29,993 nucleotides of DNA, from NCBI GenBank assembly GCA_013152695.1, contig JAADFV010000098.1, positions 1-29,993 of the forward strand. The letters run 5' to 3'. Every line of letters begins with the position of its first letter. Position 1 is the stretch's first letter. Positions 16,859-25,453 of this stretch are shown piece after piece. This DNA is from Chloroflexota bacterium. GTDB taxonomy: Bacteria > Chloroflexota > Anaerolineae > J102. The notes under the pieces were generated by a model. It saw only the letters and a program-made list of their open reading frames with translations, was not told the origin of the DNA and made no database searches. The translations under genes and the position numbers were made by a program.

Positions 16859-18004
16859 TCAAACATGTGCGAGCCAATGCTCCATGGATCCACCCCCATA
16901 AAGTCGATCGATCAAGCTGTTTGTCTTCAGCGCATCGGACAACAGGCAGGCGGGCAGCGTGGGCCTCTTGCCCCGGCGTACACTCTCGATGAAATGGAGA
17001 TCTTGGGCGTACACCCCGGAGCGAAAAGAGACATCGATTTCATCCATGCGAATGGGAATCTCAACCCCCTTTTCATTGACGAACCAACCCCGCTCAAACG
17101 GCGCATAACGCAAACGGCCATTTTCAGCGATAAGGGTGAGCCGCCAAGGCAATTGCGTATCCCACAGCGCCAACACAGTGCTAACACCACCACCCTCATG
17201 CTCGATCACGCCACCAAATGAGGCCGCGGCATTCGCGTAGGGCGCATGGGGCCGAGCGATGCTATGCACTTCCTTTACATCCCCCAAGATGTACCGCAAC
17301 AAATCAATTCCATGCACCGAATTGCGGAAAGCAAGGTGGTCGTAATCCCATTCGGTCAGGCGTTGCGACTGACGCTCGTCTGTGATCCGTTCGGGGATTT
17401 CGAGGATGGCCCCGCGAATAGGGCCGTAAGTGGCCAACGTGGCGAGACCATGTTCAATGACCGAATAAAAACGACGATTCATGCAGACCATGCCATAAGT
17501 CCCGTACCTTTTGGCTTGCTGGGTCAACGCGGCCGTTTCTTCGGGCGAGACCCCGGCCGGTTTTTCCAACAACACCGGCTTAGCCTTGGCCAGACAATCC
17601 ATGGCCACCGGTTTGATGGCCCAGGCAGAGGCGACGATCACATAACAATCCACGTCGCGCTCGGCCAAAAACGCCTGGCGATCCGTGAACAGGTAGGGAA
17701 TGCCGTACTCGTCGGCCACCGCACGGCCGCGCGGGCTGCCGGTGGTGAGGATGGCCTCAACCGAGACGTTCTGCAACGCATTCAAAACTTTGAGATGATG
17801 CCGCGCATAGTTGCCCGCCCCCACAAAACCCACTCGCACCGGAGGCTTATCCCCCTGCTTTTCTCTGCGCTCCCAATAGGGCAATGTATTTTGTAGCCGC
17901 TCTAACGAGCGACGCTTGCTCACATATCCGTAATAATCGAGCACCTGACGCCGGATAGGGCCAGGCAAGGTATGAATACCAGCTTTCAACAACGATTTGA
18001 TCAT
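16859..18004 (-). CDS. Gfo/Idh/MocA family oxidoreductase with N-terminal extension
   Basis: The 381 aa protein has the Rossmann motif RVGFVGAGNYARHH (57-70), the EKPAG signature (147-151) and the usual C-terminal alpha/beta domain (WDYDHLAFRNSVHGIDLLRYIL, about 218-239). Some 55 basic residues precede the Rossmann fold, which is longer than normal. Members with such a head occur in glycan clusters beside a second Gfo/Idh gene, as here. It likely oxidises or reduces a nucleotide-linked sugar with NAD(P); the substrate is unknown. The gene starts 24 bp after the stop of the neighbouring Gfo/Idh gene and ends 17 bp before the surface-carbohydrate gene, so all belong to one transcript. Its sequence is clearly different from the other two dehydrogenases of the window. 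Confidence 0.84.
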   Translation of the reverse strand: MIKSLLKAGIHTLPGPIRRQVLDYYGYVSKRRSLERLQNTLPYWERREKQGDKPPVRVGFVGAGNYARHHLKVLNALQNVSVEAILTTGSPRGRAVADEYGIPYLFTDRQAFLAERDVDCYVIVASAWAIKPVAMDCLAKAKPVLLEKPAGVSPEETAALTQQAKRYGTYGMVCMNRRFYSVIEHGLATLATYGPIRGAILEIPERITDERQSQRLTEWDYDHLAFRNSVHGIDLLRYILGDVKEVHSIARPHAPYANAAASFGGVIEHEGGGVSTVLALWDTQLPWRLTLIAENGRLRYAPFERGWFVNEKGVEIPIRMDEIDVSFRSGVYAQDLHFIESVRRGKRPTLPACLLSDALKTNSLIDRLYGGGSMEHWLAHV

Positions 18005-18028
18005 AAAACGATTCTCTGCAAAAAGCGG

Positions 18029-19051
18029 TCAGGCTATCCTCAGGCGGTGATGTCGAAGTTCATCCGCCAGAGGCAAAGCTACCGGCTCTCCGCCCCTGTG
18101 GCTGGACAGATGAGCTGCAGTGACAACTTCCAAGGCTGTGATTGCCTCAGGAAGAGCACAAATATCACAGGGCGCCGGTGTTTGCATCATGGAAGCAACA
18201 GCCGACTCGATCCAACGATATCGACGATTCGCGTCAGTAGCACTGACCGTTTCCACGCCTTCTGACGTTTCAATACTGACCAAAGACTCATCATTGTTAA
18301 TGCGTGCTTTCCCCCGCTCGAACCACACCGTCATCCCGCGCGATTCCTCAGCGCTATTCGCCATGGTGTTCATCTCGAAAACCACGCCGTTTTCATAACG
18401 AACCTGCAAACAGCCCGGCGGATCATAGAAAATCGCGCCGCGATGATCGACCACAGACATCGTATCCAGTTTCCCTGACACCTCCACCGGCAGACTACCC
18501 GCCAGCCAATTCGCCAGATCTATGAAGTGCATACCCACCATACTGAGCTTACAAGGTCGATTAAATTCGATACGGGTGATGGCGCCACAGGCACCGCTTT
18601 TCCGCTCAGCCTGCACGCGGCTATACAACTCGGAACAGCGCCGGTTGAAGTCCAGAGCCGCTCGCCCTTTCCATCGAGATTGCTCGATGAGCCGTTGCAA
18701 GTCCTCCGCACGACCGATGCTATCGGAAACCGGCTTCTCGATAAGCAAACCGCCTTCATACCCGGCGCGAATCAGGGTTTCAGCGATGGGAACATGTGAA
18801 GGTGCGGTGGTGGAAATGATGACCACATCGACCGGTTCGGAACGCACGGCCTCGACCGCATCTCGGTAAAAGGGCACGCGGAGCACGTGGAAATGGTGTT
18901 GAAACCGCGCATAAGAAGCGACGGAACGATCCACCACAGCGGCAATGCTCCATTGTGCGGGGTTGGCTGTAAGTTGCTGCAGTTGCTTGAGGCCGTGCCG
19001 CCCCAGACCGATGAGACAGACATGATAGGGCGGCTGTAAAACTGGCGTCAT
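18029..19051 (-). CDS. Gfo/Idh/MocA family oxidoreductase
   Basis: The protein is 340 aa when begun at the ATG at 19051. It has HVCLIGLGRHGLKQL (Rossmann, from about residue 10), LLIEKPVSDS as the EKP signature (about 107-116) and a GMHFIDLANWLAG segment in place of the usual D-x3-H stretch. NAD(P)-dependent sugar oxidoreductase activity is expected. A TTG five codons upstream is an alternative start. Neither start has a Shine-Dalgarno; the 47 nt before the ATG are about 87% pyrimidine on the coding strand. Together with the next gene it forms a Gfo/Idh pair following an acyltransferase gene, perhaps acting in sequence on one sugar. Confidence 0.83.
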   Translation of the reverse strand: MTPVLQPPYHVCLIGLGRHGLKQLQQLTANPAQWSIAAVVDRSVASYARFQHHFHVLRVPFYRDAVEAVRSEPVDVVIISTTAPSHVPIAETLIRAGYEGGLLIEKPVSDSIGRAEDLQRLIEQSRWKGRAALDFNRRCSELYSRVQAERKSGACGAITRIEFNRPCKLSMVGMHFIDLANWLAGSLPVEVSGKLDTMSVVDHRGAIFYDPPGCLQVRYENGVVFEMNTMANSAEESRGMTVWFERGKARINNDESLVSIETSEGVETVSATDANRRYRWIESAVASMMQTPAPCDICALPEAITALEVVTAAHLSSHRGGEPVALPLADELRHHRLRIA

Positions 19052-19098
19052 GGAGGAGTAAAGCAAGAAATAGGAAGAAGGGAGTAAGAATTAAGAAA
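19052..19098 (-). promoter_or_regulatory. Pyrimidine-rich leader upstream of the Gfo/Idh start
   Basis: On the coding strand about 41 of 47 bases are C or T, ending ACTCCTCC right before the ATG. There is no purine-rich ribosome-binding site. It resembles the leaders at 14050-14100 and 25381-25453. Confidence 0.4.
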
Positions 19099-19147
19099 CA
19101 TGAACGATTGCACGCCACATAAACGAATGCAGGAATCTATGGCTCAT

Positions 19148-19780
19148 CTACGAATTCGATCCGCGCACCACGTTCATACGTTTACCGTCCGGGCCGAGTT
19201 GGTCCGTGCGACCAATGATGCGGGCCGGGACACCGCCCACAATGCTGCCCGGCGGAACGTCCTTGGTCACCACCGCCCCCGCGGCCACGATGGAGTTTTC
19301 GCTGATGGTCACGTCGCCAATGATGATGGCGCCCGAGGCAATCCAGCAGCCGTCACCAATGCGAATGTCATATCCCGCGGTGGGCACTTGCTCGGACTTG
19401 GGCTGCTTCAATTTCCCGTGCTCGAAAAGATGCAGGCCCGTTAATACCTGGCAATGGTAGCCCCAAACTACGCCATCGCCCACATAGATATGTCCGGAAC
19501 GGGTATTGAAAAAGGTGTTGTTCTTAGGCGGAGGATTGCCGAGATGGAGACGCTCGGCTGGACCATGCACAATGTAGCGATGAATGGTAAGAAAGCCCAG
19601 ACGGTTGAGATAATTCGTGACGCGTCGATCAAAGTATTGCTGCGGATGAAGAAGAATATCAACTATGGAACAAAAAACTCTCGAAATCTTGCTCACATAG
19701 CCTTGCTTCGCTTTGCTTAAATCTGGGCTGACACGCATTTCAAATTGCTTTTCTATTAAACTTGTGGGGATGTTGCTCAT
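19148..19780 (-). CDS. Hexapeptide-repeat acyltransferase
   Basis: The 210 aa protein ends in a left-handed beta-helix of the LbH family: [34 protein letters not shown] and [20 protein letters not shown] show the isoleucine-led hexapeptide rhythm, closed by [11 protein letters not shown]. The pattern is that of maltose O-acetyltransferase-like and colanic acid acetyltransferases, which move acetyl from acetyl-CoA to sugar hydroxyls. About 75 N-terminal residues before the helix are not conserved in a way I recognise. The ATG at 19780 has a near-perfect AGGAGG six bases upstream, which decides it against in-frame upstream starts to 19855. The role would be glycan O- or N-acylation; amino-sugar N-acylation is possible but no aminotransferase is nearby. 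Confidence 0.88.
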   Translation of the reverse strand: MSNIPTSLIEKQFEMRVSPDLSKAKQGYVSKISRVFCSIVDILLHPQQYFDRRVTNYLNRLGFLTIHRYIVHGPAERLHLGNPPPKNNTFFNTRSGHIYVGDGVVWGYHCQVLTGLHLFEHGKLKQPKSEQVPTAGYDIRIGDGCWIASGAIIIGDVTISENSIVAAGAVVTKDVPPGSIVGGVPARIIGRTDQLGPDGKRMNVVRGSNS

Positions 19781-20042
19781 GGTTATCCTCCTAGCTAGAG
19801 TTTGGTTCTCCATGATGCACCATCTTTTCGATTGCAGAAAATTGGCATGGTTCACGGAGCCGGTGCCGCATCTTTACAAATTCATCAGCATGACGCTGTA
19901 CCTGAGGCCGGAAAAGTCTGATTTCGCCGCACTACAGTTTCCAAAACGCCTACTTTTGGCTCGTCGACCATGAGTGTATATGCCATGTATGTACAAAATT
20001 TGTAAAGATACTTTTCCAAGAATCTGAACCATGCTAATAATC
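19781..20042. other. Intergenic stretch without a supported gene
   Basis: Apart from the AGGAGG ribosome site at its left end, this 262 bp AT-leaning stretch between the acyltransferase and methyltransferase genes holds nothing I can name. A 63-codon minus-strand frame (19885-20076) overlaps the methyltransferase end and lacks a ribosome site and known motifs. Confidence 0.5.
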
Positions 20043-20807
20043 TCATATCTTTGCCAGCACGCATAGCGCTGACCAAAAGTGTATGTGTAACACTTCTCCT
20101 TTTAAATGATCTAACTCATACAACATGTCCGCAAAAAACCTGTCCATCTCATTGCGGTCATTATTATACGATTGAGTAGGATCGTTGTATCGCATACCCG
20201 GCCACCGTTCCAGTACATTTAATTCTGTCTGTAACGCTACATAAGAACATTTCATATCCTCGATGATATAGTACCCCCCTGATCGTAGGCGATTATAGAA
20301 CAAATAGTTGAAGGATCCTATGATATGCCTATTAATATGACTGCCGTCATCAATAATGACATCAAATTCAGTGTCATCTTGAAAGCAGTTGCTTAGGAAG
20401 CTCACATCATCTTGACTCCCTATAGAAATCCTAATTCGGTCCTCTTCATATTGGGCGCAATCTGGATCTATGTCGATACCATAGATCTGGGCGCGTCGAA
20501 AATATTTCTTCCACATGCGAAGAGACGCCCCGTTCTTGACGCCAATCTCCAACACTGCAATGTCCTTATTTCTCAAATCATGTAGATATTCGTTATAAAT
20601 ATCTAGATACGAAAGATGATGAAATGTATGATTAGTGTCCCCCTTGTCTGTACCATAGTAGTCACCTATCAATTTCAGGTTAGGCATGTATCTTGCATGG
20701 AATCGTACCGCCGTCAAATACCTACGTACATGGCGTCTCAATTGTGCCAATTTCGCGACATTTGTTGTGCCAAGTACCTTCTTAATTTCACGTTTCACAT
20801 ACGACAT
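20043..20807 (-). CDS. SAM-dependent O-methyltransferase, MycE-like
   Basis: The 254 aa class I methyltransferase resembles the macrolide sugar methyltransferase MycE and related CmcI-like proteins. Key features are IGDYYGTDKGDTNHTFHHLS (34-53), the SAM motif VLEIGVKNGASLRMW (about 72-86), YGIDIDP, the metal-site-like IIDDGSH (about 133-139) and GGYYIIEDM. Enzymes of this group methylate sugar hydroxyls with a divalent metal. The start at 20807 follows AGAGGCAGGAAG; the longer frame to 20846 has no better site. It ends about 260 bp before the acyltransferase and starts 42 bp after the GT4 gene that follows Wzt. This position near the exporter fits a terminal or side-chain O-methylation of the glycan, which is inference. 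DNA here is AT-richer than downstream. Confidence 0.83.
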   Translation of the reverse strand: MSYVKREIKKVLGTTNVAKLAQLRRHVRRYLTAVRFHARYMPNLKLIGDYYGTDKGDTNHTFHHLSYLDIYNEYLHDLRNKDIAVLEIGVKNGASLRMWKKYFRRAQIYGIDIDPDCAQYEEDRIRISIGSQDDVSFLSNCFQDDTEFDVIIDDGSHINRHIIGSFNYLFYNRLRSGGYYIIEDMKCSYVALQTELNVLERWPGMRYNDPTQSYNNDRNEMDRFFADMLYELDHLKGEVLHIHFWSALCVLAKI

Positions 20808-20849
20808 CTTCCTGCCTCTAATGATAATGCAAAATTGAAAACACAATGC

Positions 20850-22097
20850 TCAACTATTGACACTGGGGAATACCTCAAAAAGATCGCCAACAGATGAAGC
20901 AGAACCATGAAGAAAGACATACTCGATAACTTGCTCTAAGCGACGAACACTTTCCACAACATCAAAATGTGACTGAATGAGCCGAAGCCCTGCTTCCCCT
21001 AATTCCTGCCGAAGCATGGCATTCTCCACAAGTAAAGAAATACCATCCACCAAGCCTTTCGGAGAGACATCATCAACACGGATGAGCACATTCTGTGCAT
21101 AATCCTCTAGAGCTATCCCTTGCGGTGTTGCCACAACGGGCTTCTTTAATGCCATCGCCTCCAAAGCGGCATGTGGAAAAGCATCATCTCGGGAAGGTTG
21201 AACGTAAATATCACATAACTCTAAGAAGGGATAAACTTGCGGCTGATCCCGGGTAAAAATCACTCGTTGCTCAAGATCCAACTCACGCACCAGCTTCATA
21301 ATGGCTTGACCATAAACGGAACGAAAATGTTGCGGCCCTCCACCTATCCACATAAAGTAGAGATTGTTGTTCTGATGTCGTTCTATCAGGTGATGGGCAG
21401 CCTGAACCCAAAGATCAACCCCTTTAAGAAAAAGCAAGGAACCTGAAGTAGCAATTAGCAAAGCGTCATCGGGAATGCCTAAGTCTCTCCTGGTCACCAA
21501 ATGATGAGATCTGAGCTGCTCGTCTCTTATCGACAGATCGATGCCTGTACAAACAGTCACAATCCTTTCATACGGGATACCCCAGCAATCATGAATATAA
21601 CCTCGTGGCCCTACCCCTTCGCTAATAAATAATGTTGTGCGATCTATGAGTTGACGCAGATATCTATCCTTGAGTGTATGAGCACATTGCGACCCCCGCT
21701 GAAAGATTATTTGAATACAAGGCAAAGCAAATTGATCAATTGCATGAAACTGAGGTATATCGTAGTGATACCATCTCACCAGAATGTCGGGCTTGAATTG
21801 CTGAACCAGCTCAAGCGCCCAAGCGCGACCCCGTCGCCGTTCGATTCTGCGAGTGAGACTACTCAGTCTCCGCATCCACCTCGTGCTTGAAAACCGACTC
21901 GGTGAATAGACATGTGTCTCAGCATAACGCCGATACACAGGCAGTAAATCACCACCAGTGGGTAGCATGACCATGGGGATAAATTTTTCTTTATCAAGGT
22001 ATTTAACAACGTGGGAAAGCATGCGCTGTCCGCCTCCTCGGGTCGTATCCTTCCCCAAAAAAAGAACCTTGATAGGTTGGTCAGCAAAGTCATTCAT
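20850..22097 (-). CDS. GT4-family glycosyltransferase
   Basis: The 415 aa GT-B enzyme begins IKVLFLGKDTTRGGGQRMLSH, a usual GT4 N-terminus with a glycine-rich loop. Its C-terminal donor domain contains LLIATSGSLLFLKGVDLWVQ, MWIGGGP and the signature YVQPSRDDAFPHAALEAMA to KKPVVATPQGI. It should use a nucleotide sugar in the cytoplasm, with retaining chemistry typical of GT4; donor and acceptor are unknown. Its ATG overlaps the stop of the upstream wzt gene (ATGAATGA), so translation is probably coupled to the exporter ATPase. Being directly after wzt may mean it acts late on the chain, for example as a terminal sugar transferase; this is inference. Confidence 0.87.
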   Translation of the reverse strand: MNDFADQPIKVLFLGKDTTRGGGQRMLSHVVKYLDKEKFIPMVMLPTGGDLLPVYRRYAETHVYSPSRFSSTRWMRRLSSLTRRIERRRGRAWALELVQQFKPDILVRWYHYDIPQFHAIDQFALPCIQIIFQRGSQCAHTLKDRYLRQLIDRTTLFISEGVGPRGYIHDCWGIPYERIVTVCTGIDLSIRDEQLRSHHLVTRRDLGIPDDALLIATSGSLLFLKGVDLWVQAAHHLIERHQNNNLYFMWIGGGPQHFRSVYGQAIMKLVRELDLEQRVIFTRDQPQVYPFLELCDIYVQPSRDDAFPHAALEAMALKKPVVATPQGIALEDYAQNVLIRVDDVSPKGLVDGISLLVENAMLRQELGEAGLRLIQSHFDVVESVRRLEQVIEYVFLHGSASSVGDLFEVFPSVNS

Positions 22098-23406
22098 CCG
22101 TCGATGTCCTCAACTCTTCATAATCAGCTTGAACCATATCCCATTCCAGTCGCGGCCGCATGACACCTCCAAAAGGCTCTGTATAATCACCTCGCGCCGA
22201 GTTACCGGTGATGGGATCATGCACATGAAAAGAAATAACATCATTTTCAAGCACGTAGTGCATTTTTCTGCCACCCGAAGAAAAAATGGAAACCCCCACA
22301 ACATACTCGCCCTCATTCAATAAATGAGGAGGAATCTTAACAACTGAGTAGTAATCGCCTGCTCGCTCCCGAACTGTTTCGCTGGGCTCGACGGTAGCGA
22401 AGGCACAGACTCCCTGAGTATAGAACCTGGCGGCACAACGAAAGGTCAGGCCTGGCTGATTTACCAAGTATCCAATCCGCAGATGCAACTCCTCCTCTAC
22501 GCTGACTACCGAGACGCTGCGATTCTGCTCATTCAACAGGCTAACCGAGATGAGTCGGAGCTCATCTGTTCCGGGCGCTTCTGCCAGCGTCCAGGTCTTT
22601 GCCGGCTCCATCTGGGTGGCGTCAACCAGATATTCGGCCACCACCTGTTCGGCAGGACCCTCTGATACCAGTCGACCGCCTTCCAACAAGAGTGCTCGCT
22701 GGCACAATCTGGTCACTGCGGGCATGTTATGCGAAACAAAAATCACGGTGCGCCCCGCGCCCGCCGCATCCTGCATCTTGCCCAGACACTTGCGCTGGAA
22801 CTCGGCATCACCCACGGCCAGAACCTCATCGATAAGCAGAATCTCTGGCTCGAGATGCGCAGCTACCGAAAAGGCCAGACGTACGCGCATGCCGCTGGAA
22901 TAACGCTTTACCGGCGTGTCGATGAACTTCTCGACCCCGGAAAAAGCCACGATCTCATCGAATTTGCGGTCGATTTCGGCCTTGGTCATGCCCAGGACGC
23001 TACCATTGAGGTACACGTTTTCTCTCCCCGTCAGCTCAGGATGAAAACCGGTACCCACTTCCAGCAGGCTGGCCACACGGCCGCTGAGCAGAACACGGCC
23101 GCTGGTGGGCGGAGTGATGCGAGAAAGCACTTTGAGGAGCGTGCTCTTACCCGCACCGTTACGGCCTATCACCCCCAGCGCCTCTCCTTCCTTGACTGTG
23201 AACGATATATCCTTCAGCGCCCAAATGACATCCTCGGCCTGCCCGTTGCCGCTAAACCGGCTCAAACTCCGCAATCGTTGGTAGTTTGTCAAGGGCGAAC
23301 GTAACCAGGCCAACATCTGCGCACCCAGCGTATCGTATTTTTCTTCCTGGACACCGATGCGGTAACGCTTCCCTAAACCCTCAACCTGAACTGCAATATC
23401 ACTCAT
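22090..23406 (-). CDS. wzt: Polysaccharide ABC exporter ATPase Wzt with C-terminal glycan-binding domain
   Basis: The 438 aa protein has an ABC ATPase in residues 1-260: Walker A GRNGAGKST (81-89), signature YSSGM (169-173), Walker B ILLIDE (189-194) and the switch histidine in FVSHN (223-227). The insert before Walker A and the GTGFHPELTGRENVYLNG stretch (118-135) are typical for polysaccharide exporters. Residues from about 270 to 438 form an added Wzt_C-like beta domain, which in Gram-negative O-antigen exporters reads the chain end before export. Its presence suggests that the exported glycan carries a recognised terminal group. It pairs with the permease 15 bp upstream and overlaps the next glycosyltransferase by 8 bp. 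AAAGGGG lies somewhat far from the ATG. Confidence 0.94.
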   Translation of the reverse strand: MSDIAVQVEGLGKRYRIGVQEEKYDTLGAQMLAWLRSPLTNYQRLRSLSRFSGNGQAEDVIWALKDISFTVKEGEALGVIGRNGAGKSTLLKVLSRITPPTSGRVLLSGRVASLLEVGTGFHPELTGRENVYLNGSVLGMTKAEIDRKFDEIVAFSGVEKFIDTPVKRYSSGMRVRLAFSVAAHLEPEILLIDEVLAVGDAEFQRKCLGKMQDAAGAGRTVIFVSHNMPAVTRLCQRALLLEGGRLVSEGPAEQVVAEYLVDATQMEPAKTWTLAEAPGTDELRLISVSLLNEQNRSVSVVSVEEELHLRIGYLVNQPGLTFRCAARFYTQGVCAFATVEPSETVRERAGDYYSVVKIPPHLLNEGEYVVGVSIFSSGGRKMHYVLENDVISFHVHDPITGNSARGDYTEPFGGVMRPRLEWDMVQADYEELRTSTDE

Positions 23407-23421
23407 CTATTTCATACCCCT

Positions 23422-24279
23422 TTAGGCCACATCGGCGAATGCAACTTCCATACGCCTGAAGTAAAACGCACCACTGATGAAAATGAAAAACGCGGAAAAT
23501 GCACCGATGACAATGAGATCCCACGGCATAGGCACCGTACCAAGCAAGGCGGAACGAAATCCCTCGATGACACCGGCCATAGGATACAAACCATAAATCA
23601 ACCTCCCTCTCTCGCCCAACCGAGCCGTTAAGGCCGAAACCGACCACACGACCGGCGCCGCATACATCAAAAGTTGTGTCAAAAACTGCGTGGCATACTT
23701 GATGTCCCGATACTGAATGCCCAAAGCGGAAAACCACATGCCGGCACCAGCGGCCGTCATGACCAGAATGACCGACAAAAGAGGAAGGAAGATGATATTC
23801 CGCGTGGGAGTGATGTGGAACCAGAGCAAAAGGACGGGGATGAAAGCAAAAGCAATAAGGAAATCCACCAATTTGGCGAATACTGGCGTCAGGGGAAAAA
23901 CCAGACGAGGAAAGTATACCTTGGTGAGCATGTTACTATTCGTGACGAGACTCATACTCGAGGTCGTCAGCGCCGTAGCGAAATATGTCCAGGGAACCAA
24001 CGCCACATAGCTGAATACGGCGTAGGGAACACCGTCACTACTGACCTGCGCCACATTGCCGAAGACAAAGGTGAAAAGAATCGTGCTGAGCAAAGGTCGG
24101 ATCAGGGCCCAGGCGAATCCTAGAATGGTCTGCTTATACAGCACCTGCACATCACGACGCACCAGATAATAAAACAGATCGCGATATCCCCTAAGCTCTC
24201 TAAAATTGATGGGCTGCCAACCGGAAGGTGGCTCGATTAGGATTTTATCTCGTTGCTTTGCTTGTTTGTTGACTGCCAT
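23422..24279 (-). CDS. wzm: Polysaccharide ABC exporter permease Wzm (ABC-2 type)
   Basis: The 285 aa membrane protein has the ABC-2 layout: a cytosolic head with FRELRGYRDLFYYLVRRDVQVLYKQ in two parts (RELRGYRDLFYYL, then RRDVQVLYKQTILG), about six membrane segments between 52 and 275, and the family loop SSMSLVTNSNMLTKVYFPRL in the middle. KVYFPR is the usual contact to the ATPase. It forms the channel that moves lipid-linked glycan across the cytoplasmic membrane together with Wzt. No separate Wzx flippase or Wzy polymerase is evident, so the main chain is likely completed inside. The stop is 15 bp before wzt. A GGGGG run about 13 nt before the ATG is the only ribosome-site candidate. Confidence 0.93.
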   Translation of the reverse strand: MAVNKQAKQRDKILIEPPSGWQPINFRELRGYRDLFYYLVRRDVQVLYKQTILGFAWALIRPLLSTILFTFVFGNVAQVSSDGVPYAVFSYVALVPWTYFATALTTSSMSLVTNSNMLTKVYFPRLVFPLTPVFAKLVDFLIAFAFIPVLLLWFHITPTRNIIFLPLLSVILVMTAAGAGMWFSALGIQYRDIKYATQFLTQLLMYAAPVVWSVSALTARLGERGRLIYGLYPMAGVIEGFRSALLGTVPMPWDLIVIGAFSAFFIFISGAFYFRRMEVAFADVA

Positions 24280-24350
24280 AGGTCGCGCAAAAGACCCCCT
24301 GGTTTAATCGGGAGATTGCAAGGGGACAGGAAAAGGGATGGATTCGTTGA

Positions 24351-24566
24351 TTACACAGATTTGGCACTGCCGCCATCCACTACCTGGCTCTGCATCACCT
24401 GAATGAAGCGTAGGCGTCCTTTGACGACGACCAGCCGGACTTCGCCGAAGGCGCCGACGCGCTTCAAAGCCTGGTCAATCTGATCGACCAGAGGGGGATT
24501 GAGCACCTGGAAGGGAGAACTGAGTTCGATGCCGTGTGTTTCGGTCTTGGAGGAAGGATCGCTCAT
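24351..24566 (-). CDS. Small YezD/DUF2292-like protein
   Basis: The 71 aa product has a single recognisable stretch, PPLVDQIDQALKRVGAFGEV followed by RLVVVKGRLRFIQVMQ. This matches the pattern of YezD/DUF2292 small proteins: an amphipathic helix, a phenylalanine-glycine turn, then two strands with a short charged turn. The function of that family is not known. The first 22 residues are polar and probably disordered. It is the first gene of the minus-strand cluster, 71 bp before the exporter permease, and shares its direction. No strong Shine-Dalgarno is seen. It could be a regulator or accessory protein, or may be unrelated to the glycan genes. Confidence 0.6.
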   Translation of the reverse strand: MSDPSSKTETHGIELSSPFQVLNPPLVDQIDQALKRVGAFGEVRLVVVKGRLRFIQVMQSQVVDGGSAKSV

Positions 24567-25380
24567 AGAAAGATTCGCTTTGTGAAGGAAAAAAAGGTCA
24601 AAACAATAAGACCTCCGGGATTTTTACACCGCTGTCGAGGTCCATGCAGAATACACCGATCATTGAATGGAAAGAATTTGCCGGGGAGAGCGATGACCGC
24701 TGTCAGCACAGCGTCTGCTTGCCTCCGCAAGGTTTTTATGGTCTTGGTAGCCATATTTTATGTTGTTTTTTGGTTGTTCAGAGACATTCCCAGCGCTGGT
24801 CACTGCCTATTCTTTAGCTGTACCAACCCTGGGGCCTGATGGTTTATCACACCCCACGCCCTCTCGAGTTGTATCCAGGCTCCGCCACCCCGACGAATGT
24901 CTCGCCAAGTTGATGGAAAAAATATCAATCGGATGGTGGAGCTACCGCTACGACAACCTACCAGATTTGTTAGATTCGCACCATTACGATGCAAATTTGA
25001 GGAAAACAATGAGGCAAAGAGTCTATGAAACTCTCAACGCATTCAGGAAGGCCGGCCATCAACAGCGGAAAAAATGCCTGTTGATTGATTGCCCATGGGT
25101 CCTCTCTTTCTATCAGAAATGCACCTTGCTGTCAAGTCTAGCTTAGCCGACCATTCGCGCCCGGACAACAGAATATGACGAAGATGTCCCTGTTCGCATT
25201 TCACGCACCCACACCTATTTGAAGCCACATCTCAGTTGATTAACAGCCGCTTACATGCTACACGCCCGCTTTCACGCCCTAAAAACAAACGCACTTGCAG
25301 CCTGTTTTCGGGGCCTGCACCACGCCCTGGCAGCAGCGGCAAAACGATGTTGACGAGAGGCCGCAGAGCATGTTAATGTG
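24567..25380. other. Long intergenic region between divergent transcription units
   Basis: This stretch of about 800 bp separates the minus-strand glycan cluster from the plus-strand FAD oxidoreductase. It should contain promoters for both, but I could not find a convincing -35/-10 pair with proper spacing. A 128-codon plus-strand frame at 24760-25146 has no ribosome site, no known motif and a codon pattern unlike the neighbours. I see no tRNA, transposase remnant or riboswitch. Confidence 0.5.
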
Positions 25381-25453
25381 TTCCCAACCTTCGTATCACT
25401 CATCCCGTCTCACGTCTTACTTCCTCATCCCACCCACTTTCTGCTACTCCATC
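25381..25453 (+). promoter_or_regulatory. Pyrimidine-rich leader upstream of the FAD oxidoreductase start
   Basis: About 57 of 73 bases are C or T, with few G residues, and the tract runs to the ATG at 25454 without a Shine-Dalgarno. It parallels the leaders at 14050-14100 and 19052-19098. Confidence 0.4.

Noticed and set aside
19885..20076. 63-codon minus-strand open frame upstream of the acyltransferase
   Set aside because: It overlaps the end of the methyltransferase, lacks a ribosome site and shows no family pattern.
24760..25146. 128-codon plus-strand open frame in the long intergenic region
   Set aside because: No Shine-Dalgarno, no recognisable motif, unusual composition; more likely chance in a low-stop stretch.
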